The notes beneath the pieces were generated by a model. The model had not been told where the DNA came from. It saw only the letters and a list, made by a program, of their open reading frames with translations, and ran no database searches. 25,094 nt of DNA from Euprymna scolopes (Eukaryota; Mollusca; Cephalopoda; Sepiida; Sepiolidae), in the NCBI GenBank assembly GCA_024364805.1, contig CM044490.1, positions 110,815,460-110,840,553 on the forward strand, given 5' to 3'. The stretch's first letter is position 1. Every line of letters starts with the position of its first letter. The position numbers and the translations under genes were made by a program. Positions 1-11,130 of this stretch are shown here, one piece after another.

Positions 1-734
1 CTGTTTTCTTTTTTCTCACTAACACCTCCTGCACTGCACAGGGCAACGGTGATATATCATTATGTTAAATGCATCAATGTGTGTCGCCATTTTACATACA
101 GCAGAAATACAACAGTTGCAAGATTATTTTAGCTGCTAATAATAAATTTACCATCATACGCTATTCAGCATCGACATTTGTTTCACTTGCTATTTATATT
201 TACCCATTTTACATGTAACTAATGTTAAGGTTATTAATTGCTTTGAAGGTCAACGTGTTGCATATTAGGAATCCTACGTCAGTAGCGATAAAGTAAGCCA
301 GTGTGAATTTTAACGAGTGCCATATTTAGTGCATGTCAAAATAATCTTTATCTGCTTACAGACTCGATCATAGAGATGAATGATTGCAATTGTATACAGT
401 GTGTCGAGGTCAAACGCCATAAACAAAACAGGCGTCAAGCGATGACGAATGGTGAATGACGTCACGTTTTTCTAGCGACAGTAAACTAATTTTTCTGTAA
501 GTGAATACATCTCTCGCTGGAAGTCGTGTAATCGAGTCAATGATGTAAAAAAATTGATAATATCAGCGAATGTTTACGAGGTCTCTATTAATGCAGGTCA
601 CTCATTTCGTTTAATCAGCTATTTAATTTTTAATAATTGTTGAAATATTTTTTGGTGGACTTAGGAGGGTAGATATTTACATGCTTCCCACCTCAGCATG
701 ATGTGACACAAGGCCAGAAAGTGTGGATATCTAG
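1..734. other. AT-rich non-coding stretch, no gene seen
   Basis: No open frame of useful length and no recognisable repeat family was found on either strand. The only notable short motif is a perfect palindromic TGACGTCA at 457-464, which matches the CRE/ATF consensus. With no promoter or first exon visible nearby, it may be chance. Confidence 0.5.
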
Positions 735-956
735 CTAGAACATTAAGCATTTCCATCGGCATTCCCCAGTATGGGCGCCTCGGTCAATAGGCAATAAACT
801 TACATCACGCGAAATCAAGGTAGCAAAGCCTGGGAGGATAGACCTGCCAGGTATTACCCAGGTGGTGTACCTAAGTTTGATAGGTACTGGGCCAGTTTCT
901 GGACCCGTATCTGTCAGGATGATTATCAAGAACAGATACTGGTACATTCTCCTCAA
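735..956. other. GC-richer block of unknown origin
   Basis: This stretch is clearly richer in G and C than the DNA on both sides and is open for about 73 codons on the minus strand. The minus-strand translation has proline- and glycine-rich patches (for example TGPETGPVPIKL) that do not match a family I recognise. The composition suggests an inserted repeat fragment or an old exon rather than local background. No splice sites, terminal repeats or target duplications were identified. Function unknown. Confidence 0.3.
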
Positions 957-2396
957 ATCCCCAACAGCTGAAGCAGCAAGAAGATTATCTTCATTGATAT
1001 AATAAGAGAATGATTACAAAAAAGTAAAGGCGCTATTTTAGACAGGAATAATAGGAACTGAACAATCAAATGACACCGCACTCTACTAGCAACCAAATAA
1101 AAACCGTAATTACTCCATAAATGTATAAAATCTCTTAACAATTCTCACACAGCTTTCCATTCTCCACGCGAGGAGGAACTTTATTGTTTGTTTCGAAACT
1201 TCTTCAGATTCCTACCAGGATTTCCTCGTCAGCAAACTTTTATAATCCAAAGCTTCCCTGGATCGATACTGCCATTTTGTTTGGAACATGTTTCTTCTCT
1301 TCTAGAACCAAAATAGTTTACAACTCAACAGTAGTAAAGAGCTAGCTCTAATAACATGTCCCTCTATCTTACATTCATTAACTCAAAATAAAACCATATA
1401 TAGACGCTTACAGCAGACGTCTCTTGGTGTCTTTTCTGCACGAAAAGTTTTAATCGTCGTATTTAAACAGACAGGACGATCGACGGTCACTCATGGAACG
1501 AAAACAAAGATCTTGTATAAACACCGCACACGTATAAACTCTCTTTATTTGTTATTGAAAGCATGGCAAAAAACAAATAATATTCAAGCGTTATCAACAT
1601 TCCCAATAGTTATGAAATGTATTTGTAGAGTATGGAACACATTTTACGAAACTGTAATTGCTTTAGATCACCTCTTGACCTCCTGTGAGATTTTGATGTG
1701 GCTTTTGACCATTTCTAGAATATATGTTTATTAGGCATATAAAATGTAAACGTTGTTATGGCTTCTGCCGTTCCTAAAGGGAAATATGCATTTATTCCCA
1801 AAATAACCTTGTCAGCAAATTGCCATTGCGTATTGGCATTCTAAATGCAAAGGCTTCTCTTTCCCGTAGAACTACCATTTTGTCTAACAATCTGATATGC
1901 TTAATGCCAACGTCTTTCAGAGATTGACATTAAACTGGCGAAAATGCATGCCTCTCTCCTAGACATCTCCTGGAAAATATCCATAAAGAAAGATAACACA
2001 GATATCTTAGCATAGTAACCAAAGGAAGTTTGTAGAATACGAATAAGAAAAACCGCCTTTTGTATAAATCAAATTCTGAACCTTATAAACTTTTGAATAT
2101 CAGCATTTTACTTTTTAATCGCATTGTATCCAAAAGTGCAATGACCATGAAAAGGTTTGTTAGTCAAGTTAAGCAAATTGAAATAAACGTTGGTACATTT
2201 ATCACAATTTCACTGGCATTTTACAAGCATTCATGCGATTAGGATTGCTGTAAGATATCTATCTAAAAGTTGCATTAATATATTTTGAATAAAAGGCATT
2301 AACATGTAAAAGAAATTTAATTGTAAACTCAGAATACACATTTTATCCGCTATGATTATAATAAAATAATTAAGTAAAATGGTCAGTTGTGTTTCG
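957..2396. other. AT-rich non-coding stretch, no gene seen
   Basis: Only short chance open frames occur on both strands. Two sub-stretches, about 1215-1290 and 1806-1893, share a scattered pattern (GTCAGCAAA, then CAAAGGCTTC or CAAAGCTTCC, then ACTGCCATTTTGT or ACTACCATTTTGT). They could be two very old copies of one dispersed repeat, but the similarity is weak. Confidence 0.4.
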
Positions 2397-2415
2397 ATAT
2401 ATATATATATATATA
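2397..2415. repeat. (AT)n microsatellite
   Basis: Short uninterrupted AT dinucleotide array in AT-rich DNA. Confidence 0.9.
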
Positions 2416-3290
2416 CTCGTTTTCTTGGACGTGCGCTCCTTTTTATAGTCTTCGTTTTCCTCATCGTGATATCATTTCGCTCACGGCTCGGTATTTTCAG
2501 CAACGTGATCTAAATCTGAATTTTTAATGTAAATATTTCAAAATCAAATCAATTTAGTTGGAAATTGATTTATAGATTGACCTGGGTTTTTTTTTACACT
2601 TTTTAAAACAATGAGACTGATATATTGCACAAAATCAAACTTATTTCATGAAAAAAACCAACAAACTTAATCAACTAAAACCCTCTAACATACAAAAAAC
2701 AGCACAGAAAATTAAATAAAAATAAAAGAGTAAATACAATACTTTTACGAACGGTTTTTGTGTGTGTAAGTCACTTTGTGTGTATGAGATTTTTCCTTAT
2801 AGGTTTCGAAACGGCTGGGTCTATCTGTTGCAAGTATTACATAAAGCTAGTGCATACGTCTGGCGGTGTTTTTAGATATGTTTTGTACAGAAATTCATCC
2901 GATAAGTATTTAAACGAAAAAGTCCCATCTTGAAAATAGCTTTCCTTTCTTACCGATAGAAAATAATTATTTTACTGGAAATTATTTTACGTTACATCGG
3001 TGAAGGAAGATAATAAAATTTTAGCAAATTATTTCATCATTAAAACAAACAGATTTATTGTAATCTGAAGATATACCTTAGTGTAAGAAAATTCGACTAC
3101 AGATCGAGTGATCCCCTACTCAAGCCCCTTTTTCTTTTTTCTTATTAATGTGTTCAATTTCGATAAAAGAAGATGTACAATTAGAAATCGCCGCAAATCA
3201 TTTTTTGTTTGCATATCTAAAAATAAACATTAATTAGAAGTGAAATAGCTGGCGTAATATTGTAAATAAACACAAACGGAATATGATGAA

Positions 3291-3291
<1 letters not shown>
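2416..3291. other. AT-rich non-coding stretch, no gene seen
   Basis: Contains A and T runs and short low-complexity stretches only. No open frame, RNA gene or transposon end could be supported. Confidence 0.5.

Positions 3292-3333
<42 letters not shown>
3292..3333. repeat. (ATT)14 microsatellite
   Basis: Fourteen uninterrupted ATT units, followed directly by a short GT run. Confidence 0.95.
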
Positions 3334-3356
3334 TGTGTGTGTGAATTAGTCATTAG

Positions 3357-3371
3357 TTATATATATGTATG

Positions 3372-3403
<32 letters not shown>

Positions 3404-3447
3404 TATATTTGTGTGTGTGTGTGTGTGTGTGTGTAGATAGATAGATA
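3357..3447. repeat. Compound (AT)/(GTAT)/(GT)/(GATA) microsatellite
   Basis: Consecutive blocks of AT with interspersed GTAT, then a GT array (about 3408-3434), then three GATA units. The GT block reads as an alternating purine-pyrimidine tract. Confidence 0.95.
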
Positions 3448-4551
3448 CTTAGGAGTCTCTATCCGAAGGAAAACGGGCAATAACTACAATTACGAGATGC
3501 GTTCCAAAAGTAATATCCTTTATTGTTTTATAGTGCCCCAATAGTCAAAGGGAATTACAAATTGCATTGTTATGACGGCTTACCTTATGTATTCATGACT
3601 GGAAAGTTTCATTTTCTTGCTGCATATATTGTAGGTGTGAGACTTTACAAACGCAACATCTGTCGTTAATATGCGTCAACAGCAGTTATGTGTCATTTAA
3701 TTCCTTGGAAAAATGCTTTGATGATCGTAGTGCTTATGTAGAAAAATTAATTCCTGAACCAGAAATGTCCTCGTTTTAATGGTATCCCCTTCGTCTTCGT
3801 AACGTTTCAAAGTTTTAAGTGAAAAAAGTATTAGGCTTTACTTTCAGAACAACCTTTATGTGGAAAAACCAATCTGGAAATCATTGAACAGCCATTATAT
3901 CGTTCACAAAGTGCGTGGGGATTGACTGACTCTGTACCAAAAATCATTTGGGTCACAAAATATCGTTTCTTTAAATGGTAACTCTCGTGTCATCGTATCT
4001 TGAGTTCCAAATAGGAGGCTTTATATTTGGAACTCCGCATATGTAGATGTCCTTTAATATCTCCAGAGTAATGACTATTGGAGAGAGCTTAAATGTCTAC
4101 TAGATACTATCCCCGAGTAGCTAAGGTCTCTCTGTACAGAAGTTGGTCAAGTCCAACGTGCATGGAATACTTTTTATTTTAAGTAAACCATGACTAAAAA
4201 TTCAAAATCAGATAGCATTTGTGGCTAAATACATCATCCTGAATATGGTTAACTCCCACTATCATGTAAAAGGAATGGTGCACGTTTTTAAGTGATTTTA
4301 TCTTCAGTAGCAGCACAGAGCTGGATATTCTACCAGACTGGATACTCTACCAACCTTCAATGAAATGTAGTAAGACTATGAAGCCTGAAGAAAATATACT
4401 ATTGCATACGTCCTTTATTAACAAAGTGTTTGAGAGGTAAAGGAAGCTTTAATGGAAGATACGAACATTTATGCCTCTCATATAAAGATACAGTATGATC
4501 TCTAGGAAGGGAACACTTTGATTTTTGAGAACTTCGACAAGAATAAAATGA

Positions 4552-4554
<3 letters not shown>
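3448..4554. other. AT-rich non-coding stretch with one hairpin, no gene seen
   Basis: No coding frame could be supported. A perfect 12-bp inverted repeat lies at 4002-4013 and 4024-4035 (see its own entry). The sequence near 3498-3512 (GATGCGTTCCAAAAG) recalls the terminal style of some mariner-like elements, but no matching opposite end or transposase was found. Confidence 0.4.
4002..4035. repeat. 12-bp perfect inverted repeat (hairpin)
   Basis: GAGTTCCAAATA at 4002-4013 is followed, after a 10-base spacer, by its exact reverse complement TATTTGGAACTC at 4024-4035. The transcript would fold to a strong hairpin. No T run follows it and no gene is nearby, so a role as a terminator is not supported. 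It could be a remnant of a small inverted-repeat transposon. Confidence 0.6.

Positions 4555-4583
<29 letters not shown>
4555..4583. repeat. (AT)n microsatellite
   Basis: Uninterrupted AT array of about 14 units. Confidence 0.95.
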
Positions 4584-4586
<3 letters not shown>

Positions 4587-5027
4587 TCATCGCTTTCAAA
4601 AACAGTTTTAAGACCTCACAATTATTTCTTTGCTTCGATGTATTGTTCAAGTTTAATAAGTATATTATAAATGTGAGTAAATACAAACTAGGTTGGTAGA
4701 TTAAATAAATTTACTTTATATGGCCGGGACAAAGTAGGAATACTGGGACAAGAAACCAATAAAAAGTTAATAAAAATCAAATCAAACGAAGGTCATTTTA
4801 TGAGATCAAGCATGCATTATACCCAATATTGAAACAAATTCACATGTTATAAGGTATTTAATATTAGCGGAACGAACTAGTACGATCACACAGAAGATAA
4901 AATACGCACATCAATTTTTATCCTGCAAAACTAAGAGTAAACTGAACTAGAAGAAATTAATATATTTGGAAATCTAGTTTATTGTATTCTGTGATTAAAA
5001 TTTTGTAAGGAAATATCATTTTCACAA
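4584..5027. other. AT-rich non-coding stretch, nothing seen
   Basis: No open frame, RNA or repeat could be supported. Confidence 0.5.
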
Positions 5028-5059
5028 TTAAGTCGTCACTTATCTCTGCATTTTCTCTA

Positions 5060-5098
<39 letters not shown>

Positions 5099-5100
5099 GA
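5028..5100. repeat. Dispersed repeat, copy A, carrying an expanded (TA)n array
   Basis: The first 26 bases match copy B at 6556-6581 with a single difference (TTAAGTCGTC, then A or G, then CTTATCTCTGCATTT). Copy A lacks the 20 bases found at 6581-6600 of copy B. Both then continue with CTCTACTTATATATA and an AAAGG or AAAAGG stretch. In copy A the short TA run has grown to about 34 bp (5062-5095). The family is not recognised. The strand of any original element is unknown. Confidence 0.6.
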
Positions 5101-5279
5101 TGCATTTGAGAAGTTTTATTGCAGATATAAAGTAGATTCTTTGTTAAGACAGGTGTCCGTTCGATGTGAATGTTTCACTTTAGATCATACTTTAATTATA
5201 AGACTTGACTTGCATTTTAACTTAAATTAAAGCCATTATATAAAATAATTTTATAAAATTAACATTATGTTCTCTACAG

Positions 5280-5384
5280 TGTATTGGAGACAACAATGTA
5301 TCATGGAGTAATCAGAGTGAGGAAGCATACGAAGCTTTCTTTCCAGTTCACCGCTGTGGAGCCCCGAATAGAACAGGCGATTAA
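5280..5384 (+). pseudogene. Exon-like open stretch, gene unknown
   Basis: Very AT-rich DNA gives way abruptly to balanced DNA at a possible splice acceptor (TTCTCTACAG ending at 5279). From there one frame is open for 34 codons to a TAA at 5382-5384. Its translation looks protein-like, with a Cys near each end (CIGDNN near the start, FFPVHRCG near residues 21-28) and three N-x-S/T sequons. No homolog is recognised. It could be a terminal exon of a secreted or membrane protein gene lying outside the window, a broken exon, or chance. A second frame on the same strand is open to 5472, and a minus-strand frame is open too, so the reading frame is not certain. Confidence 0.22.
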
Positions 5385-5523
5385 TCGATTGGATTACACC
5401 GATTTCGATGTTAATAAAAGTATTAAAATTGTGAAACATTCTTTGATCTATATTTTATCCCGAGCAACGTAGTTTTGGAATCCTTAGGTAACGATCTCAC
5501 ACACACAAACAGAGCCATCGTGT

Positions 5524-5525
<2 letters not shown>

Positions 5526-5566
<41 letters not shown>

Positions 5567-5612
5567 GCATACACACACACACACATATATATATATATAG
5601 AGAGAGAGAGAG
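5526..5612. repeat. Compound (AT)/(AC)/(AT)/(AG) microsatellite
   Basis: An AT array (5526-5564) is followed by an AC array, a second AT array and an AG array. A G-rich purine stretch continues to about 5660, giving a mostly polypurine tract on the plus strand (about 5599-5660). Confidence 0.95.
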
Positions 5613-5660
5613 GGGGGGAGAAGAAGGAGGTAGAGTGGGAAACAGAGAGAGATAGAGTCT

Positions 5661-6555
5661 CTTTAAATCTCCGTGTGTTTGTTTATTTATTAGTCCCAGA
5701 TCTTATCAACTCCATCATCAGCATATTGGAAAAGGTAATGTTTATATAAATAATATGATTTCAAGATCATGTCTCTACTGCGATCTTTCCTTTCTTTATT
5801 TATAAACTTTTTTTTTAATAAACTAACACCAGTTTCAGGTTATTTTTGCAACAGAAAATTGATTTCCAGTTGATAATCGGGTTTCCATTGACATACACAG
5901 GTCTTGATATATTAAAATAAAACAGTGGGTGATAATACTTATCAACGCTTCGACCTTTTTTCTATAACCCCGATATAATCTAGTTTGCCTCGTATCATCA
6001 ACAACCCCCGCTAGTAATGGGTTGTACATATTTGTATGTGTTTTATATGTTCATTTGGCAGACGAAACCATCTATCACTGTTCACTTCGTTTGTTTTACA
6101 CTAAAAAAACAATTATTTCTTTGGAAAAATGTAATTACCGCTGAAAGTGCAGATTTACTGAGATAAATACAATAACGGCTCAATGTAATCAATGGTTTTA
6201 ACATGTCGGAAATAAATGAAAAACCGGAAGAGAATGTTCATTGTATTGAGAAATAAGTGATCATTACGACGAATTACTGTTATCTAATCTACTTTTAAGT
6301 ACATGTTATTGCACTCGATGATTTACCATATAATTGAAGTACTGAAAGAGGAAACTAGTTTTCAAATATTCTAGTTCTTTTTTTCCTTCCAAGAAGAAAT
6401 CAATTCCAACTTAAATTTCTCTCAAGAGAAATTACTTCAATTATATTTTATCAACCACGGGCAAAATATCAATACTATGTGTTAATACAAGTTTCCCACT
6501 TTCGTTAAAAAAACAATTATAGCCAGAATACTTATTGTCAAACAAAAAGAAAAAG
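5661..6555. other. AT-rich non-coding stretch, no gene seen
   Basis: No reading frame or RNA could be supported on either strand. The open frame on the minus strand at 5835-6029 has no recognisable content. Confidence 0.5.
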
Positions 6556-6625
6556 TTAAGTCGTCGCTTATCTCTGCATTTGCGTTACAGATATCAGCTT
6601 TCTCTACTTATATATAAAAGGTATT
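6556..6625. repeat. Dispersed repeat, copy B
   Basis: Second copy of the repeat at 5028-5100. Copy B has an additional 20 bases (6581-6600) in the middle and keeps only four TA units before AAAAGG. The following sequence (ATTTTGTCAGTCTGTTTGTG) may also belong to the repeat, but copy A diverges there. Family not recognised. Confidence 0.6.
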
Positions 6626-7929
6626 TTGTCAGTCTGTTTGTGAGAGAAAGATTTCTCTATGAAATCCGAAACGAAACCGCTTAGCCAATTATTTAATTGC
6701 AGAAAAATGCACTTATTTATCTATGAGTGTTCTTAGAGCGGTTTTGTATCGAAGTGCTTCCTATAAGTATCGAAATTATAATTGAGGAAATCATATACAA
6801 AAGGGAACAACTTGATATTACAGCAGTTAAACCCGTTACATAGCCTAAAATCGTAAATGTATTTTGAGGAGTTGTATTGCTACACAAGCAGAAGGGGGTA
6901 GTTTATAAAATATACAGTAGATACAGACGTTTGTATAGTATATTACACTGTGTAACAAAATTTAGGCAAAGAAAAAGCTACATACAGAATATACCTGGTT
7001 TGGTCTAAAAAAGTATCTGATATTAATGTAATAGAGCACGCGCGTACATATGGCAGCAGCAACAACTGTACATAGATGGCCGATCTGTTTGAAATATACA
7101 TTTCATATTTCATGCTAAAATGATTTCCGCTCACTGCACGTATACAAAATCTGATGCACACACAATCTCACCAGCAGAATAGGCGTGGAAATAGACACAC
7201 GTACATCTGCATAGCTATCATATAAACAATCATAAACATAAAACTATAACGCGAACATGAAAAGCGACGCCAGAAATAAACAGTTATACTAAAAAATGTT
7301 TTAAGCATAAAAAAGGTTCTTTCATCTTACTCATATACTCTGAAATCTTAAGATTTATTTTATTTTTATTATTTTTGTTTATAATTTGTCAGGAAAATAA
7401 TTATTTCCCCATGTATAGTTGTGAAACTTTCTTTGCTCACATTCTATTCTCATACATAGGTGAACCGAGTGCAGTATTCTCAAGAAACCAATAGATTCTT
7501 CTTATTTACGCAGTTTACTTCAAGACAACGAATTCTCCAGCATCATATTGATTCTTTACATATTGGAAAGTTTATGAATTTTTTGACCGGAATATCCTGG
7601 TACAGATTATTTGTTTATGTAATTATTTCTACTATGTTTATATGTTTGCGTTTAACATAGAGGCCAGATTTCTTCCGAGTTTCATTCTATAAAATCCCAA
7701 GTGCTCTTTGATAAAGCTCATTTGACCAAATTTACATAGCAGAACGAATTGACCGAAATATATCCGTCTACATAAAATGATATGTTTGTGTTCTTTTTCT
7801 TACAAAGGAATCATCACTTATAAATGGCAACTCGAGAATAAAGGTTAACAGTGTACATTGGTCAAAAGGACAATATCATAGTAATCGTTAGAAATGTCAA
7901 TGTTGTAAATTGGATTACTTAAGGGGAAC
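6626..7929. other. AT-rich non-coding stretch, no gene seen
   Basis: Short open frames at 6943-7161 (minus) and 7460-7660 (plus) have no recognisable content and are flanked by AT-rich DNA. The last part, about 7860-7929, is probably the 3' untranslated end of the minus-strand LINE that follows, but its exact end could not be fixed because no A tail is visible. Confidence 0.45.
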
Positions 7930-10900
7930 AGCTCATCAAGAACTTATTTACATTGAACTTGAAGACGGCCATATTGTAGTCAGCTGGAAAGCAGGTAAAC
8001 GGAAGAGTCCACAGTTGTGCAGTTCGAAGAAAGAAGCTTTTTCATGGAATCTACGTTTGGCTTTAGGTACAGATAAAGAGTGGGGTATATTATTGATAGT
8101 GTTTACAGCCAAACGAGTGTTTCTTGTAAATGTTTGGCGAGGGGCGGGGACCATACATTGCAGCTCAAACCTGTCATGAATACAACGATAAAACAGAGAT
8201 CGGTTCGCAACATCTCTTCTGTGAGAAAGAGGTTGCAGGGAAGAGAAAAGGGCATTCCCCATTAGGCTACAAATTCTATTCTGAAGTATGTCAAGGCAGG
8301 ATAAGGTTTTCCTAGAAGCTCCTACCCAGATTTGATAGCAATACTCCATCCTTGGACGAATATATAGATAGAGAATTGCATCAACAGGTAGATATTTACT
8401 GGATCGATAGAAGGATCCCATCATTTTTCCAGCGACCATGACACAGATTTGATGTACGCATTCCATTTTAGATCAGGAGTAAAGGTCAACCCCAGAAGCT
8501 TGTCAAAACAAGGAGCCTCACAAAGAGGAAGGCTATTCATTACAATTCATGTCAGATTGAGATTAGAGCGTTGATGATGTAAAGATAGAAGCTTGGTTTA
8601 AGATGCATTAAAAGTAAGCAGACACTTTTTCCCCATTGTACAACGTGCTCAAGATCATAGGAGAGAAAATCAAGGAGAACTTGGTCGTTTACGGCCTTTG
8701 ATGTGCTATAATAGATGGTAGTTTCGTTAGCAAAAATGTATACGAATGATTATTAATATAGATCCGGAAGAGAGTTTGATAAGGGTCGACCTTTGAGGGA
8801 CACCATCATTAATGCTATGAGCTTCAGATTTCTGCACATCAACACTATTATAAACCTATCAGAGAGAAACAATTTCATGATTAAAAATTTCCAGCTATAC
8901 CACAACTGGAGATTTTGTAGAGTAGACGTGTATGCCATACTCTATCAAAGTGATTTGGTATGTCAAGAGCAATTGCCCTAGAAAGGGGGCCTCCGTCGAG
9001 AGTTTCGTTAACCCTATGAGAAATAACCGTAAGCACGCCCGATGTTGATCTAGCAGGACGGAAACTATATTGCATGTCACTAAGAAGATTATATTTGCTG
9101 AGATGGTTGACTACTTCTCTATTTAACACAGATTCAAGTAATTTACTCATGACGCACAGGGCACTTATTGGTCTGTACTGAGAGGGAGATTGCTGATCAC
9201 CGTAATTCTTAAATACATGGCATACCGTTATAATTTCCAGGGTGTTTGGAAGCAATTCTCCTTAAGACAACGCTTAAGCAGCTTTGTAAGTATGTGAGCT
9301 AGTTCTAGTTGAAGCTTTTTGACACTATAATTGGAATGCCATCAGAAGTTGCTTTACTGGAATTAAGGTTCTTGATTAGCTTAGTAACATCACGCACATA
9401 TATTTGTATGTCGCATAGCGTGTTTTCTGATACAGGAGAAAATACGAAGGTGGGTAGCGGCCTTGGACGCATAGAGTAGAATTAGCTGCAAAATTCTTCG
9501 CAAATTGGTTGGCTTTGTCTGATGCTGACGAGATTACCTAAGGTATTGATGCTAGTCGGAATAGAGCATACACTTCTGTTAAGGATTGTGCTTGCTATTT
9601 GCCAAAACTGGTGAAAACCAAGCCGAGGCTCAGCCACTTTGGACTTGACAGACTGAATATACAACTGTCTAGCGTTCTTCAGTACTCTTTTACAGTGGTT
9701 GCTGGCAGTCCTGAAAGCGGATTTAGTCTGAGTGCATGTAATACGTTGGAAGCAATGGAAAAAGTGATTTCTGTGCGCAATAGCAGCAACACATTCCGGA
9801 GATAACGACGACTGGCTGTTAGGTTTTTCTGGATTTTTTACGAGGGTATGAAACTGTCTTTACCTACAATTAACCATTCCGTCAGGTCTGCTACTATAGA
9901 GGATACATCCTTTTAAAACATGGAACGGAGAGGTAGATCAGATATAACTGTATGGAAGCTATCCAAGTCAGCCATAGAGTATCGATATACTGTACGATGG
10001 ACTGGTACATCAGAGGTCTTATTACATTTCTTTGTTATTTAAACTGACACAACAAAGTGATCGGAAGACCCCAGTGGAGACATAACAGAAGAGGAACATA
10101 GCTCAGGACAAGTTGTGTAGGAGACTTGCACACTGACCGTCAGTATCAGGCAAACGGGTGGGTTCGCGAACAATCTGAGTGAGATCATAAGCAATGAAGA
10201 AATCGTGACAGAACATTCCCTCATCATCTGTCTTTTTTGAGTGTGTTAAGCATTCCGCATTGTGAACATTGAAGTTTTCACTGACGTGAATGTTAGCCGA
10301 AGGATGAACAGATAGGATGTAGTCGATTTTCTTAGATATGCCCTTAAAGATAATAACTCCGCTGTTGTGGAGACGATATAGGGCAAATATAAACGCAGTC
10401 GTGTGAGCAAATGCAACACGGAAGCATATATAGGGCAATTTAGGATCTTCTTAGATGTTAGTACTACACGGAAAGCCATCTTTAATGAAGGCACATTTTC
10501 CATTGCCCATGGCGATCTTGGGTGTACGATTTAGATGTTAAGTTGGAGTATTTTTTTAATTCTAGACTCCTCTAGGGAAATAGTCGGTCCAATGTCAGTT
10601 TCACTTAGGAATAATAGGTCTGGTTTGATCTCTTGTAATTGGATTTCAACCTCTGGAAAGTTGGAACATAGATCCCTGATGCTTGAGAAGGAGATATAAT
10701 AGTAGGAGTCTACGTTGGAAGTTGAAGATCTGGGTTTAACCGTGTGTGTTTTTTGAAAACTTTTCATTGTGTTCTTGTGGGGATTTGTGGAATAGGTCGA
10801 CAGACTTGCTTAGAGCAGGGCAGAGAAGGAAAATAAGAGAGAAAAAGAAACGAGGAAATATACTTTTGTTGAACATGATAAGGTAACGCCGTAACAATTA
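7930..10900 (-). mobile_element. LINE-1: decayed Jockey/CR1-group LINE, near full-length ORF2
   Basis: A non-LTR retrotransposon lies on the minus strand. It would move by target-primed reverse transcription, using its own endonuclease to nick DNA and its polymerase to copy the RNA. The order on the minus strand is the ORF2 start at 10767, APE-type endonuclease (about 10700-10040), linker, reverse transcriptase (about 9260-8490) and a C-terminal region (about 8466-7948). There is no RNase H domain, and no ORF1 was recognised upstream. The ORF2 start aligns with that of LINE-2 at 14163, so the copy is not 5' truncated within ORF2. Its 5' and 3' limits outside ORF2 are estimates. Jockey versus CR1 assignment is from memory of the families. 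Confidence 0.85.
7948..10767 (-). pseudogene. LINE-1 ORF2 (endonuclease/reverse transcriptase), broken
   Basis: The reading starts MKSFQKTHTVKPRSS and reaches a first endonuclease block with KPDLLFLSETDIG, which is typical for this group. The next block (10103-10438) carries the N-F-N-V-H region, where the usual GDFN reads ENFN, so metal-binding positions are lost. A later frame (10039-10227) keeps the SSDH endonuclease motif. The reverse transcriptase is seen at 8881-9255 with QYRPISAL, the fingers and palm region, and ALDIPNHFDRVWH, which retains the first catalytic Asp. The YADD box is replaced by FANE at 8723-8734, removing both aspartates. The C-terminal block (7948-8466) has YIRPRMEYCYQIW and LSHRRDVANRSLFYR. 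The sequence needs about six frame changes and several stops to cross, so it is a dead copy. Confidence 0.85.
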
Positions 10901-11130
10901 CCCATTAATATAGTCCCGAAAAGCCCCACCAGAAGCTACTGCATGGTCCAGAATCCATTCACTAAATGGCAATACAGCAGCGCAAGTACTTTGCACTTGC
11001 TGATAGGACAGCCTCCTTCGTGGTTAAACTAAGGTTCAAATCCCTGACTATCAAACGGATAACGTCAGCCCATATAAAACGTTTAACTCAAGCACCCTTA
11101 CTAGTGACATGGCGACAAGAATAGACATAG
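10768..11130 (-). other. Probable 5' leader of LINE-1 or an adjacent repeat
   Basis: This stretch sits directly upstream of the LINE-1 ORF2 start (minus strand) and is GC-richer than the DNA beyond about 11130. It contains an imperfect inverted repeat near 10977-11003 (GCAAGT, 7-base loop, ACTTGC). It also carries GGTTCAAATCC at 11033-11043 on the plus strand, which matches a tRNA B box, although no full tRNA fold could be made. It may be the LINE 5' untranslated region or a separate tRNA-derived repeat. Confidence 0.3.

Noticed and set aside
457-464. CRE/ATF site TGACGTCA
   Set aside because: The match is perfect, but an 8-base palindrome is expected by chance at this scale and no promoter is nearby.
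3498-3525. Mariner-like terminal sequence
   Set aside because: GATGCGTTCCAAAAG recalls such ends, but no opposite end, TA duplication or transposase could be shown. The partial likeness to 4002-4035 is too weak.
7910-8315. Plus-strand open frames over the LINE-1 3' end
   Set aside because: They are antisense to the LINE C-terminal region, which has clear homology on the minus strand.
11010-11055. tRNA gene suggested by GGTTCAAATCC at 11033-11043
   Set aside because: No A box at a suitable distance, and neither T stem nor acceptor stem pairs well. At most a tRNA-derived repeat.
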